Positions 54,896-63,902 of a DNA stretch of 64,000 nucleotides are shown one piece after another; position 1 is the stretch's first letter, and each line of letters begins with the position of its first letter. Origin of the DNA: CATOSD01 sp965226695 (GTDB taxonomy: Bacteria; Chloroflexota; Dehalococcoidia; Lucifugimonadales; CATOSD01); the NCBI GenBank assembly GCA_965226695.1, contig OZ245405.1, forward strand, positions 930,001-994,000. The letters are read 5' to 3'. A program made the translations under genes and the position numbers. The notes below the pieces were generated by a model. It was not told where the DNA came from and made no database searches. It was given only the letters and a program-made list of their open reading frames with translations.

Positions 54896-55513
54896 ATGAA
54901 AGAAAGGGCAGAGTACGACGAGCTGGTTTGGTTGCTGACGTTGAAATACGTCGAAGACACTGACACGTTCCGCGAATTTCTTCCTGGCGTAGCAGATGCG
55001 CTCGATTGTGTTCTGTCACAGCCTTACCCGACTAGGCCCGCCAAGACTCTTTCGGATCTTGATAGGGACTTTCATCAAAGAGCACTCAACGAAGTCATGA
55101 AGGACAGGACCGATGGCGTCATGCCGTCTGAGCAGGCCGTCAAGGCGCTGGAGCATTTCGCGCCCCTGGCGCAAGATGTCAGATGGGCGGCCCTGCCATA
55201 TTACGACGACCGTATCATGCTCTTGAAGTCAGCTGTCGGGAGGCTTCCCTGCTCGTTCTGGAGTAGAGAGACCGTGGTCATCGATGGCAGAGGGGCGCCC
55301 GGCAAAGTCGCCTACAGCGTTCCCCTTCTGAGAGGGGTTAACCTGGAACTCGACCGGCATTGGAAGTTGTTGTCCATCAGCGTGTCACCTCACGTCTTCA
55401 GAGAGCGAAGTAAAATCATGGATCTGTTCGGGATGTCGCATGAACTCAAGATCGACACAGCATTGAGACACGACGATTATCTGGCGGACATCGACCCGCA
55501 TGGTCGCTGCTGA
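54896..55513 (+). CDS. hypothetical protein upstream of PIN toxin (candidate partner)
   Basis: 205 residues from ATG 54896, with GAGG six bases upstream. No recognised domain. The first part is helical (YDELVWLLTLKYVEDTDTF), the middle carries APLAQDVRWAALPYYDDR, and the end is charged (HDDYLADIDPHGRC). It overlaps the PIN-domain gene by 14 bases, the usual arrangement of toxin-antitoxin pairs, but 205 residues is long for a VapB antitoxin and no DNA-binding motif is evident. Codons are AT-richer than in the flanking operon, suggesting acquisition. Confidence 0.6.
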   Translation: MKERAEYDELVWLLTLKYVEDTDTFREFLPGVADALDCVLSQPYPTRPAKTLSDLDRDFHQRALNEVMKDRTDGVMPSEQAVKALEHFAPLAQDVRWAALPYYDDRIMLLKSAVGRLPCSFWSRETVVIDGRGAPGKVAYSVPLLRGVNLELDRHWKLLSISVSPHVFRERSKIMDLFGMSHELKIDTALRHDDYLADIDPHGRC

Positions 55514-55910
55514 TAAAGTCGTAATAGATTCGTCGGCCTTTTTCGCGTTGCTTGTCGATGACGACGCCTTTCACCAGCAGGCATTGGGATACTATCATCT
55601 CTTGCTGGAGAGGGAACAAGAACTGTGGACAACCTCATATGTTCTTTCTGAAACTATCGCGTTGCTTCAACGCCGTCGTGGCTTCGAAAGTGCCAGAAGC
55701 TTCGTCGAGAAATTCGAGCCGAGCATACGTGTCCACTGGGTCGATGCCGCCGTCCACCAAGCCGCCTGGCGCCGCTATGCCGACAGCCGCGGCGCCGGCA
55801 TGAACCTGGTGGACTGGACGGTCGCCACAGTTGCGGAAAGCATGAACGCCCAGATTTTCACATTCGACAGCGACTTCTCGAACCAGGGCTATGCGGTCGT
55901 TCCACGCTAG
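55500..55910 (+). CDS. PIN-domain ribonuclease (VapC-like)
   Basis: 136 residues. PIN acidic residues: Asp in KVVIDSSAFFALL, Glu in YVLSETIALLQRR, Asp in NLVDWTVATVAE and Asp in FTFDSDFSNQG. These form the metal site of VapC-type endoribonucleases that cut tRNA or rRNA. The overlap with the 205-residue gene suggests cotranslation and probably neutralisation by it. It may also be a stand-alone maturation nuclease. Confidence 0.82.
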   Translation: MVAADKVVIDSSAFFALLVDDDAFHQQALGYYHLLLEREQELWTTSYVLSETIALLQRRRGFESARSFVEKFEPSIRVHWVDAAVHQAAWRRYADSRGAGMNLVDWTVATVAESMNAQIFTFDSDFSNQGYAVVPR

Positions 55911-55952
55911 CCCTGCCGCCGTTGCACACGTGAGCGCCCCTTGCAAGAGCAA

Positions 55953-56669
55953 ATGAATCCCTGCCTCGCCATACCCCTCGGCCGCATCGCGTACACACCC
56001 GCGCTGGAGATGCAGCGTCGCCTGCACGCGCGCGTGTCGTCGGGCGAGCTGCCGGACCTGCTGCTGCTGCTCGAGCACGACCACGTGATAACCCTGGGCA
56101 AGCGGGGCAGCGGCGCGGACGTCCTCGCAGACGCGGAGACCCTGGCCGGCCTCGGCGTCGAAGTGATCGCCACCGACCGCGGCGGCGAGGCGACGTATCA
56201 CGGCCCCGGCCAGCTGGTGGGATACCCTGTAGTCAACCTACGCGGGGGCATAGGCGGCGCTCTGCGCTACGTAACCGCGCTCGAGTCGGCTCTGGAGTCC
56301 ACGCTAGCCGAGTACGGCATTCGCGGCGAGAGCGAAAACAGACCCACCGGCGTCTGGGTAGGCGACGCCAAGATCGCGGCGATTGGCGTCAAGATCAGCC
56401 GGGGAGTGTCGATGCACGGGTTCGCGCTGAACGTGTCAACCGACACGAGCTACTTCGAACACGTGGTGCCCTGCGGCATTCCCGGCGGGCGGGTGACGTC
56501 GATGGCGCTCGAGCTCGGCCGGCCCGTAAGCGTGCAGCGGGTGGCTGCCGCAGTGGCGTTGAACTTCGGACGGGCCGTGCGTCGCGACGTCGAATGGGCC
56601 GCGCCGGAGCGCGTGGGAGAGCGAGCGTCGGCAGCGTGGGACGTCCCAGCCGTCATCCCGCGGGCGTAG
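55953..56669 (+). CDS. lipB: octanoyl-ACP:protein N-octanoyltransferase
   Basis: 238 residues from ATG 55953; an upstream TTG 55941 is also open. Diagnostic segments: LLLEHDHVITLGKRG, DRGGEATYHGPGQLVGYPV, the catalytic Lys in IAAIGVKISRG and the catalytic Cys in VVPCGIPG. LipB transfers octanoate from ACP to lipoyl domains, the first step of lipoate synthesis. The target is probably the E2 at 53459. The radical-SAM partner LipA is not in the window. It converges with the membrane protease gene, overlapping it by 17 bases. Confidence 0.96.
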   Translation: MNPCLAIPLGRIAYTPALEMQRRLHARVSSGELPDLLLLLEHDHVITLGKRGSGADVLADAETLAGLGVEVIATDRGGEATYHGPGQLVGYPVVNLRGGIGGALRYVTALESALESTLAEYGIRGESENRPTGVWVGDAKIAAIGVKISRGVSMHGFALNVSTDTSYFEHVVPCGIPGGRVTSMALELGRPVSVQRVAAAVALNFGRAVRRDVEWAAPERVGERASAAWDVPAVIPRA

Positions 56670-57969
56670 CCTCGCTCGAGCTAACGTTCGGATCTACTCC
56701 CAGCTCTTCCAGCAGCGCGAGGAACTCGCCGTACCGAGAGACGCCGGACACGGCGTTTATGAACGACACGGCGTCGGCGTACTTCGCCCGCGCTTGCCTC
56801 ACCTGCTCGCCGATGGGACTGATCGACGCGGGTCCCTCGGCGTACCTGCCCCGGAAGGCGAAGAATGCCTGGTTCAGCTTGCGTATGCCGAATCCGTGCA
56901 GCCGCAGTTTCCACCATTGCTGCTTCATGTACTCCTCCGCCTCCTCCACCTTGCCCTCGTCGAGCAGCTCGCCGGCCCGCGCCCGCGTCTCCCGCAGCGT
57001 CTGCGTGAAGAAAGGGTACGCCTCCTCGACCGACATGTACCGGAGGGCCGACTCCTCGAGGTCTCCGCCCATCCGCTCGAAGGCCAGGTCGCCCAGCTCG
57101 CGCCCGGCGATGTCCGCGACCGTCTCGTTCAGCGTGAACATCTCCTCCGACACCCGGAAGTTCTGGCCCAGCGGCCGGATGAACAGGTAGGCGTGTAGCC
57201 ATTCGTGGGCGGCGGTGCGGCAAACGGAGCGAAGCTGTCCAAAGTCCGACACCAGCGTTGGATAGGTGGACAGGCCGGCCAGGTTGTCGACTAAGGAGGA
57301 GAGATTGTGCTTATCGAGCAACTCCCGCTCGATGACGCCGCGCTCGAATCCCGGGATATCCGGGTGCAGCAATACGGCGTCGACAAGTTGGAAGCGGTCG
57401 CGGCGCGACACCACCAACAGCGTGGGCGGCCGCTGGAACGCGATGTCCACGGGCGGGAAGATCCAGCCGAAACGCGAGCCGAAACCCTCGTCCAGCAGCA
57501 CGGCGCTCAGCTCCGCCTCCATCGTCTCTTCGGCCACCGGTCTGAGCCGCCGCTTTTCGGCCAACAGCTCGTCGAGGTAGTCGCGCGAGAGCGCCTGTCG
57601 CCGCTCGGCGCCGCCCGCCGCGGTGCTCACACCGAGGTAGGGCCGCTCAATCCTGGTCTCTTCCTTGCTGGCGCGCCGCGTCACCTGTAGGTAGTCGTCG
57701 AGGATGGCGAGGCGCTCCTCACGAGTCGGGTCGCCACCCGGCAGCGCGGCAAGGAGCAGGTGGGACCACTTGTCGAAGAAGTTAGCGGCCTCCCAGCCGA
57801 CCAGGGAGAACAGATAGGACGCCGCCACGCGCTGCGCGGGCGTGATGGGGTAATTGTCGAGGCGAATGAGGAGAAGCAGCAAGCAGAAGACAGCAAGCGC
57901 TATTTTGCTCTTCAGGCCAAAGCGGGATTTGCCGCCCTCTGGGGCGCGATGTGGCGTGCGTCTGAACAC
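56653..57969 (-). CDS. membrane-anchored HExxH metalloprotease-like protein
   Basis: 438 residues. A single N-terminal membrane helix (KIALAVFCLLLLLIRLDNYP) is preceded by basic residues. The zinc motif is HEWLH in CRTAAHEWLHAYLF, with the likely third ligand Glu in LNETVADIAGRELG about 40 residues later, so the catalytic set looks intact. The rest is helical (QVTRRASKEETRIERPYLG; EEAYPFFTQTLRETRARAG). The HEWLHA / ETVAD pattern suits gluzincins. The catalytic domain is probably outside the membrane. Substrate unknown. Confidence 0.75.
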   Translation of the reverse strand: MFRRTPHRAPEGGKSRFGLKSKIALAVFCLLLLLIRLDNYPITPAQRVAASYLFSLVGWEAANFFDKWSHLLLAALPGGDPTREERLAILDDYLQVTRRASKEETRIERPYLGVSTAAGGAERRQALSRDYLDELLAEKRRLRPVAEETMEAELSAVLLDEGFGSRFGWIFPPVDIAFQRPPTLLVVSRRDRFQLVDAVLLHPDIPGFERGVIERELLDKHNLSSLVDNLAGLSTYPTLVSDFGQLRSVCRTAAHEWLHAYLFIRPLGQNFRVSEEMFTLNETVADIAGRELGDLAFERMGGDLEESALRYMSVEEAYPFFTQTLRETRARAGELLDEGKVEEAEEYMKQQWWKLRLHGFGIRKLNQAFFAFRGRYAEGPASISPIGEQVRQARAKYADAVSFINAVSGVSRYGEFLALLEELGVDPNVSSSEATPAG

Positions 57970-58157
57970 GAAAGCCCCTTGCCGGGAATGGCTGCCTGTG
58001 CGCCCGCGGGGATAGTCCGGGCCGCCGCATGAGTCTATCGAAACAACGCCGCGCGAACAAGCGGCCCGAGTGGGGCCACTGGGTGTGCTTGCTGTCCTGT
58101 CGCTGGTTCCATGACAGTCAGTAAGTCTAAATGTGGTAAGTTTGGGCGGATGAAGGG

Positions 58158-59903
58158 CTAGTATGAACTTCCGGACACGACGGCGTCGGCGGCTACAGAT
58201 GCGATCGCATCCAGCTTTTCGCTGACTTCCTCGTCAATCTCGTCTTCAGGAACGAGTGTGGCTAACTCGTAAAAGTCCTTCTTGTTCATCAGGTTTGGCA
58301 GATCGAGCTTTTGGAAGTAAGCTCTGAACAGAGGCGTAAGGAAATCATCGCTTACCTTCGTGTCCGGACTCCATGGCGAACCCCTGCCCAACGTATTCAT
58401 CGCGGCTTGTACTTCACTGATGGCACTCCCCATTGCCTTCAAACGCCGTTCAACCTCTTGGATGGCGAACAGAGGCTCCGGCGTATCGGCTTCCGCAGCC
58501 TGGCTGGCGTACTCCTCCAGGGTCGCCCGCGAGCAGAGGTAGTTGTCGATCTCACGGCGTTTCCAGGTGAGGCGAGTTAGTACGCCTGGATCCGGCATTC
58601 CACCCTCGGGACGGTCGAAGATCGCAACCCCCTTCAGGTTCGGCAGGGCTTCACGTAGCCCATAGTAGTGATTGAGTGCGCCTTGGTAGTGGCTGCCAAC
58701 GTAAAACACGTAGGGCTGTTCAAGCGCGCGGACGGCGTCAGTGTGGCCGAGTCTGTGAGCCAAAGCTTGCAGAATGGCAAGGTCGGTAGGGCCTTCCAGG
58801 TACAGTACCCATCCAGTCTGCTCGGCCTGATAGTAGTGCTCGAATCCGATTTCACGAAGAGATTTCAGCACTTGGCTCCCGGCTCGGTCATCCATGCGAT
58901 GCGGAGAGCCAACAAAGGCGATGACCATGTCCTTGCCTGCGGCTTCATTCAGTAAAACTTCTGAATGGCTCGCGGCAATAATCTGGCTGCTGCTTTCCAG
59001 CGCCACGTCGGTAATGAGCCGATAAATCTGGCGCTGGCGGAGAATTTCCAAGTGGGCATCTGGTTCATCCAGTAGAAGAACTGCGCCGGGGTTGGCATAC
59101 ATGTACGCTAAAATCAACATCGTCTGTTGAAGTCCGCGACCGCTAGAGGCAAGATCGAGTGTGACCTCATTCTCCATGTAGCTCATGGCGACCTCGCCAC
59201 GCTCTGCTATGTAGCGAGGCGCGTTTAGCTTGGCGCCGAACAAGCCTTGGATGTGACTCACCAGCTTGAGCCAATCGCTGGGTCTTTCTTCGTTGATGCG
59301 ATAGCACAGATTGCGAAGCACTTCCGCCGTGCGGCCCTCTCCAACGCGAACGTTGATGGCGCCTTGATCGAGACGAGTCTCGGTCGCCGCCATGCCCGAC
59401 ATAGGGGGAAGAAACGCGATCTGAACGTCGTCGGCCTCTTCCGGGATCGGCATCCGCTTCTGAGTGATTTCGCCGCTCATTCTCAGTGGCCGGCAGTAGA
59501 ACGACTCCTCATTGGCGTAATCAAACTCGAGACCACATACCCACCGGCGCCCCTTCAATACACCCTCGACGATTACGTCAATTCGCACGTTCTGGGTCGT
59601 CTGACGTCCCTCGGACCTCAGCATGTCCCTGACGTGCAGATCGCGCCACAGCAGCCTTGCGTTGGGTACGGGGATAGCCACCAGGTCTCTTCGATTCACG
59701 GTAACCCCCGGCCGCTTCTCCGGAGCGGTTCGCCCAGACCTCTTTTCGTTCCAACGCTTAAGCCCGATGTCCCAAAGCGCCAGCGCCTGCATTGCCGACG
59801 TCTTGCCCGAGTTGTTGGGGCCGATGAACGCGACGGGATTGCCGAGCTCGATCTCGACTTCGCCAAATTTCTTGAAGTTTCGGACAGTGAGTTTGGTGAG
59901 CAT
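58158..59903 (-). CDS. AAA ATPase with TOPRIM-like domain (OLD-type nuclease-like)
   Basis: 581 residues from ATG 59903 (MLTKLTVRNFKKFG). The ABC-type P-loop is FIGPNNSGKTSAM (residues 26-38). The signature region DLASSGRGLQQTMLILAYMY and Walker B AVLLLDEPDAHLE follow. A C-terminal TOPRIM-like domain begins with WVLYLEGPTDLAILQALAHR, with possible acidic partner in GVAIFDRPEGG. The order ABC-ATPase then TOPRIM is that of OLD-family nucleases such as phage P2 Old and GajA, many of which act in phage defence. No GajB-like helicase or reverse transcriptase is adjacent. Codon use is AT-richer than its neighbours. It lies beside a prophage-like tail module, so it may have been carried by that element. 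Confidence 0.8.
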   Translation of the reverse strand: MLTKLTVRNFKKFGEVEIELGNPVAFIGPNNSGKTSAMQALALWDIGLKRWNEKRSGRTAPEKRPGVTVNRRDLVAIPVPNARLLWRDLHVRDMLRSEGRQTTQNVRIDVIVEGVLKGRRWVCGLEFDYANEESFYCRPLRMSGEITQKRMPIPEEADDVQIAFLPPMSGMAATETRLDQGAINVRVGEGRTAEVLRNLCYRINEERPSDWLKLVSHIQGLFGAKLNAPRYIAERGEVAMSYMENEVTLDLASSGRGLQQTMLILAYMYANPGAVLLLDEPDAHLEILRQRQIYRLITDVALESSSQIIAASHSEVLLNEAAGKDMVIAFVGSPHRMDDRAGSQVLKSLREIGFEHYYQAEQTGWVLYLEGPTDLAILQALAHRLGHTDAVRALEQPYVFYVGSHYQGALNHYYGLREALPNLKGVAIFDRPEGGMPDPGVLTRLTWKRREIDNYLCSRATLEEYASQAAEADTPEPLFAIQEVERRLKAMGSAISEVQAAMNTLGRGSPWSPDTKVSDDFLTPLFRAYFQKLDLPNLMNKKDFYELATLVPEDEIDEEVSEKLDAIASVAADAVVSGSSY

Positions 59904-60109
59904 TGTCAAAGACTTGACGCCTCGCCGACAATCGCCAGTACACGGTTCTGAGCAAAGAGTACCACAGCACCGCGCGGTGGGTCTGCCGCGTGTTCGAGAT
60001 CCAAGAGTCCGAGCGTTTTCAATTGCAACCTGGCAGTCCGCCCATCCCTGTCGTTCCCGTGAGTACGGCTGGCGGTGCCACTGTGCAGTCATCCCCGAGA
60101 TCCCCCTCG

Positions 60110-60325
60110 TCAGCCCCCTTCACCACCGTTGGTCTTGGACAACGCCTTGCTGAGGTTGCTTGCCTCCTCTGGGTCGCGGCGTTCCAGCAGCCGGATGACG
60201 GCCCGTGCCATTAGCTGCACGCTCTTCTCGAATCGGACGAGAATCCGCTCCAACCGGAACATGAACCAGAGCAGCATTGCACCGGAGATTCCCGCGTTGA
60301 TGAAGGGTGTGAGGTCAAGTTCCAT
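60110..60325 (-). CDS. small holin-like membrane protein
   Basis: 71 residues from ATG 60325, with CGGAGGAG upstream. One N-terminal membrane segment (FINAGISGAMLLWFMF) and a long charged helix (RLERILVRFEKSVQLMARAV). Holins and tail-associated small membrane proteins have this plan. It follows the tail genes on the same strand, as expected for the end of a phage late operon. Confidence 0.65.
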   Translation of the reverse strand: MELDLTPFINAGISGAMLLWFMFRLERILVRFEKSVQLMARAVIRLLERRDPEEASNLSKALSKTNGGEGG

Positions 60326-60420
60326 GTTGTCTCCTCCGGGTAGTTGTCAGCAGTGCGTTTTGGCTGGTGGACGCGGGCGGTTCGCGAGCCGCCCCTGCGC
60401 CCGTGGTGAGGTGTGGCTAG

Positions 60421-62386
60421 TCAGTCGACGCTCTGCAGCAGCATTTCGCATTCCACGCTGGTCCAGCCCTCGGCTACGCTCAGCTTGCGGCCCTCGATGG
60501 AAAAGTCCCTGTCTATGCCCATGGACGGATAGCGCAGCCGGGCCCTGTCCGAAAATCCGCGCTGGAGCATGGCCGCCAGGTTCGCTCCGGAGCCGTTGTT
60601 GAGCACCAGCGTCGCCACGCTGTGCGGGCGTTTCCTGCGCCGCAGGCGGCTGTCGGTCGCGGCCTGGGCCGTAGCCGTCTCACGGGTCCAGATCGCGTCG
60701 ATGCGCTTGGCACGCCGCCCGTATTCCGCCACGCTCGCCGCGTCCTCCGAACGCACGATGACCGGGTCGTCGAACGTGTAGGCGTTGAGGGTGCGTATCT
60801 GCAGCTTCGTCAGGTATCCGGCCGTCGAGCCGAACGTAACACTGACCAGGGTGCCCTTGCCCCTGTACTCTCGCTGTGCGGGATACCTCACCCTCAACTG
60901 ATTGGTGAGGTTTGTGCCTGTGCCGTCCTCCCTCGTGTGCGCGGCGTAGTCGGAATTCCTGCTGGGCCTGAGCTGGCCGATCACCATGTCGTACTCAGAG
61001 CTTTCGGCCAGGAACAGCTTGGTCTCGCCCGCGGCGAAGTACGGCTTCTCCGAGAGCGTCCATGCCACGTTGGCGCCGTGAAAGGTCGCGCCCCGCACCT
61101 GCATGAACACAGAGTTCTCGACGTTGTCGACGCCGTCGTCCCAGACCAACTCGGAGAAATAGGCGTGGACGCCGCGTTCGACGTCCTCGATGACCTCGGT
61201 GTGCGCCGTGTGGGGCGCCGACTCCCTGTGCGTCCGCGACTCCAGCCGCCAGAGGCCGTGACCGTCGACGTAGATCAGGCCGTCCTCCTCGTCCTGCAGC
61301 CGGTATATGGTGTCCAGCGCCCGCACACCCCATAGCGGTGGACTCCACAGCCGCGGCACCAGCTCGGCGCCGGTGTCCATGCGCCGTCCCGCCTCCGCTC
61401 CGGAACGGTCCAGCACGTCGCCCAGGATTTCGTCCGAGGTCTGGGGATATGCGGACGTGGCCTGCGTGTGCAGCGTGACGCTGGTCAGGCGCTCCATGTC
61501 GTCCAGCGCGCGCACGTAACAGTACTGCGCGCCGAGGCGCGGGCGGGGATGAATGGCGTCGACCACGCCGCGAAAGAGCGACACCCAGCCTCCGAAGGCA
61601 CGCCAGGCGTGGTCGGAGTCGCCTGAGCAGAACAGCCCGTGCCTCGTGCGGCCGGAGTTGAAGGACGTGGAGGCGTCGATGACCTGCCGACCGTCCACGA
61701 ACACGCGAACACTTTCGCCGTGCGTGACGACCTGCAGAAAGCGCCGCTCGGACACGCGCCAGGCGTAGGACGCAGCCGCAACAGTGGCGTGCCGGCCCGT
61801 CTCGACTTTGCGCAGCTCAATGGCTTGACCAGTTACGCGCACGTAAAGGTAGTTCGAAGCGTCCGCGTACCGCAGGCACAGGCCGCCGTGGGAAGTCGCG
61901 TTCTGGCCCCGCGTGAACTCGCACCCGAACGAAACGTCGGTGCTGCCCAGGTCGAGCGTGGCAAGGTGGGCGCCGGCGCCGGCGGAGCCGTCGGTCTGCG
62001 TCGCTCCGCCGCCGGAGGCGATGCGGAAGCCTCGTCCTCCTTCCGCCCAGCGGATATTCCGGTCCCAGCTCCGGCGTGTGGCCGGACAGCCGCGTGCCCG
62101 CCGGGCTGGACGTGAAGCTGTCGTGTGGGTAGGCGGCCCTGATGAGCAGCGCTCGGCCGGGCTTGAGGTGGGGATGATGTGGGGACCCGGCGTTAGGCGG
62201 GCTATAGCGGTGGTCTTCGTTGCGCAGTTTCAGCTCGGCGCGCGCTGCTTCGACGTAGCCCGTGCGAAGGTCGCGGAAGTGCTCCAGAGTGAGGTCTATG
62301 ACGTCCTCGCTAACGTCAACAGCCGCGACGGGGAAACCGCCGTTGCCGTTCCAGTCGACGAGGACGAGCCATTTCGCCTGTGCCAC
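60421..62386 (-). pseudogene. phage baseplate/tail-fibre-like protein with LamG-like segment, frameshifted
   Basis: GTG 62386, with GGAGG upstream, starts MAQAKWLVLVDWNGNGGF, typical of the N-terminus of phage tail receptor or baseplate proteins. The frame leaves homology after RLSGHTPELG near 62075. A different frame then continues as DRNIRWAEGGRGFRI and runs intact to 60421: LamG-like segment (CEFTRGQNATSHGG; FVDGRQVIDASTSFN) and a C-terminal baseplate-hub-like half (YDMVIGQLRPSRNSDY; RYPSMGIDRDFSIEGRKLSV). One base change near 62070 would join them. An automated start at 61842 would omit the first third. Without repair it is non-functional. Confidence 0.65.
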
Positions 62387-62391
62387 GGGCC

Positions 62392-62688
62392 TTAGCCTCC
62401 CGCGCCCAGGCCGCGCCGCCTGTCCTCGCCAATCAGTCGCCTGATCTCCTTGGCGAGAGCCCGTATCCGGCGCTCGTCGTCCAGGAAGATCGGCCCGCCG
62501 GACAGGCTGACGTTGACGGTGACCGGGCCGTGATTGTCGCCCACGGACCGTCGCTGCCCGGCGGACGCCGGCCCGTCGGCGCGCGGCACGGGCAGCGAGC
62601 CGCCGCGCGCGTAGTCGCCCAGAATGCGGTCGGCTCGCTCCCTCAGCCGGTCCAGCCGGTCCGGCCCTTGTCGTCGGTTCTGTTGCAT
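62392..62688 (-). CDS. short phage tail protein, tape-measure-C-terminus-like
   Basis: 98 residues from ATG 62688, with AGGAGG nine bases upstream. Its C-terminal half (NHGPVTVNVSLSGGPIFLDD, then ERRIRALAKEIRRLI) resembles the end of phage tape-measure proteins. The first half is charged and helical. A normal tape measure is many times longer, so this is either a specialised short tail or the stump of a deleted gene. Located where a tape measure would be expected, between the chaperone-like and baseplate genes. Confidence 0.55.
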   Translation of the reverse strand: MQQNRRQGPDRLDRLRERADRILGDYARGGSLPVPRADGPASAGQRRSVGDNHGPVTVNVSLSGGPIFLDDERRIRALAKEIRRLIGEDRRRGLGAGG

Positions 62689-62727
62689 CGATTGTGCCTC
62701 CTTTAGTTATCGGCAACAATGCCTGAT

Positions 62728-62767
62728 CCCTTCCCCCTTGACGGGGGAAGGCTAGGATGGGGGTGAA
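62728..62767 (+). repeat. dispersed intergenic repeat, copy 5 (short form)
   Basis: CCCTTCCCCCTTGACGGGGG, then AAGGCTAGGATGGGGGTGAA. It supplies the stop codon (TAG on the minus strand, 62752-62754) of the tail-assembly gene, so its insertion may have trimmed that gene. Confidence 0.75.
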
Positions 62768-63252
62768 GCAAACTCCAGAGCGCCGCCGGACTGCCTGGTC
62801 TGGCGCACGGCGAGGTAGGTCCACGTGCGGTCCACGACGTCGGCAGGGGTCTCCTGTAGGTCGCGCCAACTCCAGCCCGTGGCCAGCATCAGGTGGGCCT
62901 CCGCGAACTCGGGAGGCACGCTGCCCGCGGCGAGCGTGGCGAACAGCCGCTCGGCGGACGCCGCAGAGCCGTGGGCAGCGGCGAAGGACTCGGCCTGCCG
63001 GCAGAAGATCTCCAGCACCGCGGCCAGGTCGCCGGCTTCGCGACCGGCGAGTGTCTCCGGTAGGACCTCTTCTGCAAAACTCCAGCCTGTCGTCAGCGAG
63101 ACCAGCGCCCGCTCCAGCAACCCTGTGCGTTTTGCACCGGCCCGGACGGCGCGGCGCCAGTCGCTGACGTGCTTCCATAGGGGGCGCGTGCGGATGTCCC
63201 ACCAGCCGCCGGAGGGGAGCTTCACGCGCGCCACGCCGTCGCCCGCCGCCAT
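62752..63252 (-). CDS. phage tail assembly chaperone-like protein
   Basis: 166 residues from ATG 63252, one base after the stop of the tail tube gene. Helical, with LPSGGWWDIRTRPLWKHV at the start and HLMLATGWSWRDLQETPADV near the end, the latter resembling tail-chaperone proteins of siphoviruses and gene-transfer agents. It ends inside a dispersed repeat, so the last residues (EFASPPS) may not be original. Confidence 0.6.
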   Translation of the reverse strand: MAAGDGVARVKLPSGGWWDIRTRPLWKHVSDWRRAVRAGAKRTGLLERALVSLTTGWSFAEEVLPETLAGREAGDLAAVLEIFCRQAESFAAAHGSAASAERLFATLAAGSVPPEFAEAHLMLATGWSWRDLQETPADVVDRTWTYLAVRQTRQSGGALEFASPPS

Positions 63253-63253
63253 G

Positions 63254-63679
63254 CTAGAACATCCCCCGGCTGACGATGCCGTCGACCTGTAGAGAAGCGC
63301 TCCACTCGACCAGGCGTCCGACGCGGCTGTGCAGCTCGTAGGACACGACCCAGCAGTTACCGTGGTACTTCACTGCCCCGGTCGCCGTGCCTTCGGGGCC
63401 GTACTCGAATCCGGCGGCGGCGTTGTGGGAGCGCAGCGCCCCCAGAACCGCGTCGGGGCCGGTGGTGGCCGTGCTGTCGAAGAGGCCGCCCAGCGAGAAG
63501 ACGGCGTCCTGCAGGCCGGGGATGAACCGCGCGCCGGTGTCGCCAAGCGCGGTAACCTCGTTCAGCGCGCGGGCGCCGGGCAGTCCCCGCACGTCGACCA
63601 CGAAGGACGATAGGTCGCGTTTCGTGCCGCCCGTGTCGTGCAGCAGAAACCTGGACACCCTGGAATCGAAGAAAGCCAT
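63254..63679 (-). CDS. phage tail tube-like protein
   Basis: 141 residues from ATG 63679, with AGAGGA seven bases upstream. FDSRVSRFLLHDTGGTKRDL, then VRGLPGARALNEVTALGDTG and VKYHGNCWVVSYELHSRVG fit small major tail tube proteins (TIGR02126-like). First gene of the tail module. No capsid, portal, terminase or integrase is in the window, so the module is a remnant or a domesticated tail. Confidence 0.65.
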   Translation of the reverse strand: MAFFDSRVSRFLLHDTGGTKRDLSSFVVDVRGLPGARALNEVTALGDTGARFIPGLQDAVFSLGGLFDSTATTGPDAVLGALRSHNAAAGFEYGPEGTATGAVKYHGNCWVVSYELHSRVGRLVEWSASLQVDGIVSRGMF

Positions 63680-63730
63680 GAAGAGTCCTCTCTACTGGGG
63701 TTGTTCCGGCGGCTTGGCCATCCGCCGGGC

Positions 63731-63763
63731 AAAGAAAAAGGACAGGCCCGGCCGGGTCTGTCC
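63731..63763 (-). terminator. rho-independent terminator
   Basis: On the minus strand GGACAGACCCGG pairs with CCGGGCCTGTCC (63763-63740), followed by TTTTTCTTT (63739-63731). It closes transcription of the ASPIC/UnbV gene and insulates it from the tail module. Confidence 0.85.
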
Positions 63764-63823
63764 CCTGGAACGCGATAATAGAACGCATGTACGGCGCTTG
63801 TCAAGAGGGGTATGGCAAAAAAA

Positions 63824-63889
63824 GTCCCTTCCCCCTTGATGTGGGAAGGGCAGAGCCTGCCCCGTACTCGATACGGGGATGGGGGTGAA
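63824..63889 (+). repeat. dispersed intergenic repeat, copy 6
   Basis: Full-length copy with GGGAAGGGCAGAGCCTGCCC and CTCGATACGGGGATGGGGGT. It lies between the terminator and the end of the last gene. Confidence 0.8.
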
Positions 63890-63902
63890 GTGGCCAATGT
63901 CG

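Noticed and set aside
60110..63679. Contractile injection system
   Set aside because: No sheath, spike or ATPase is present; the genes fit a non-contractile tail.
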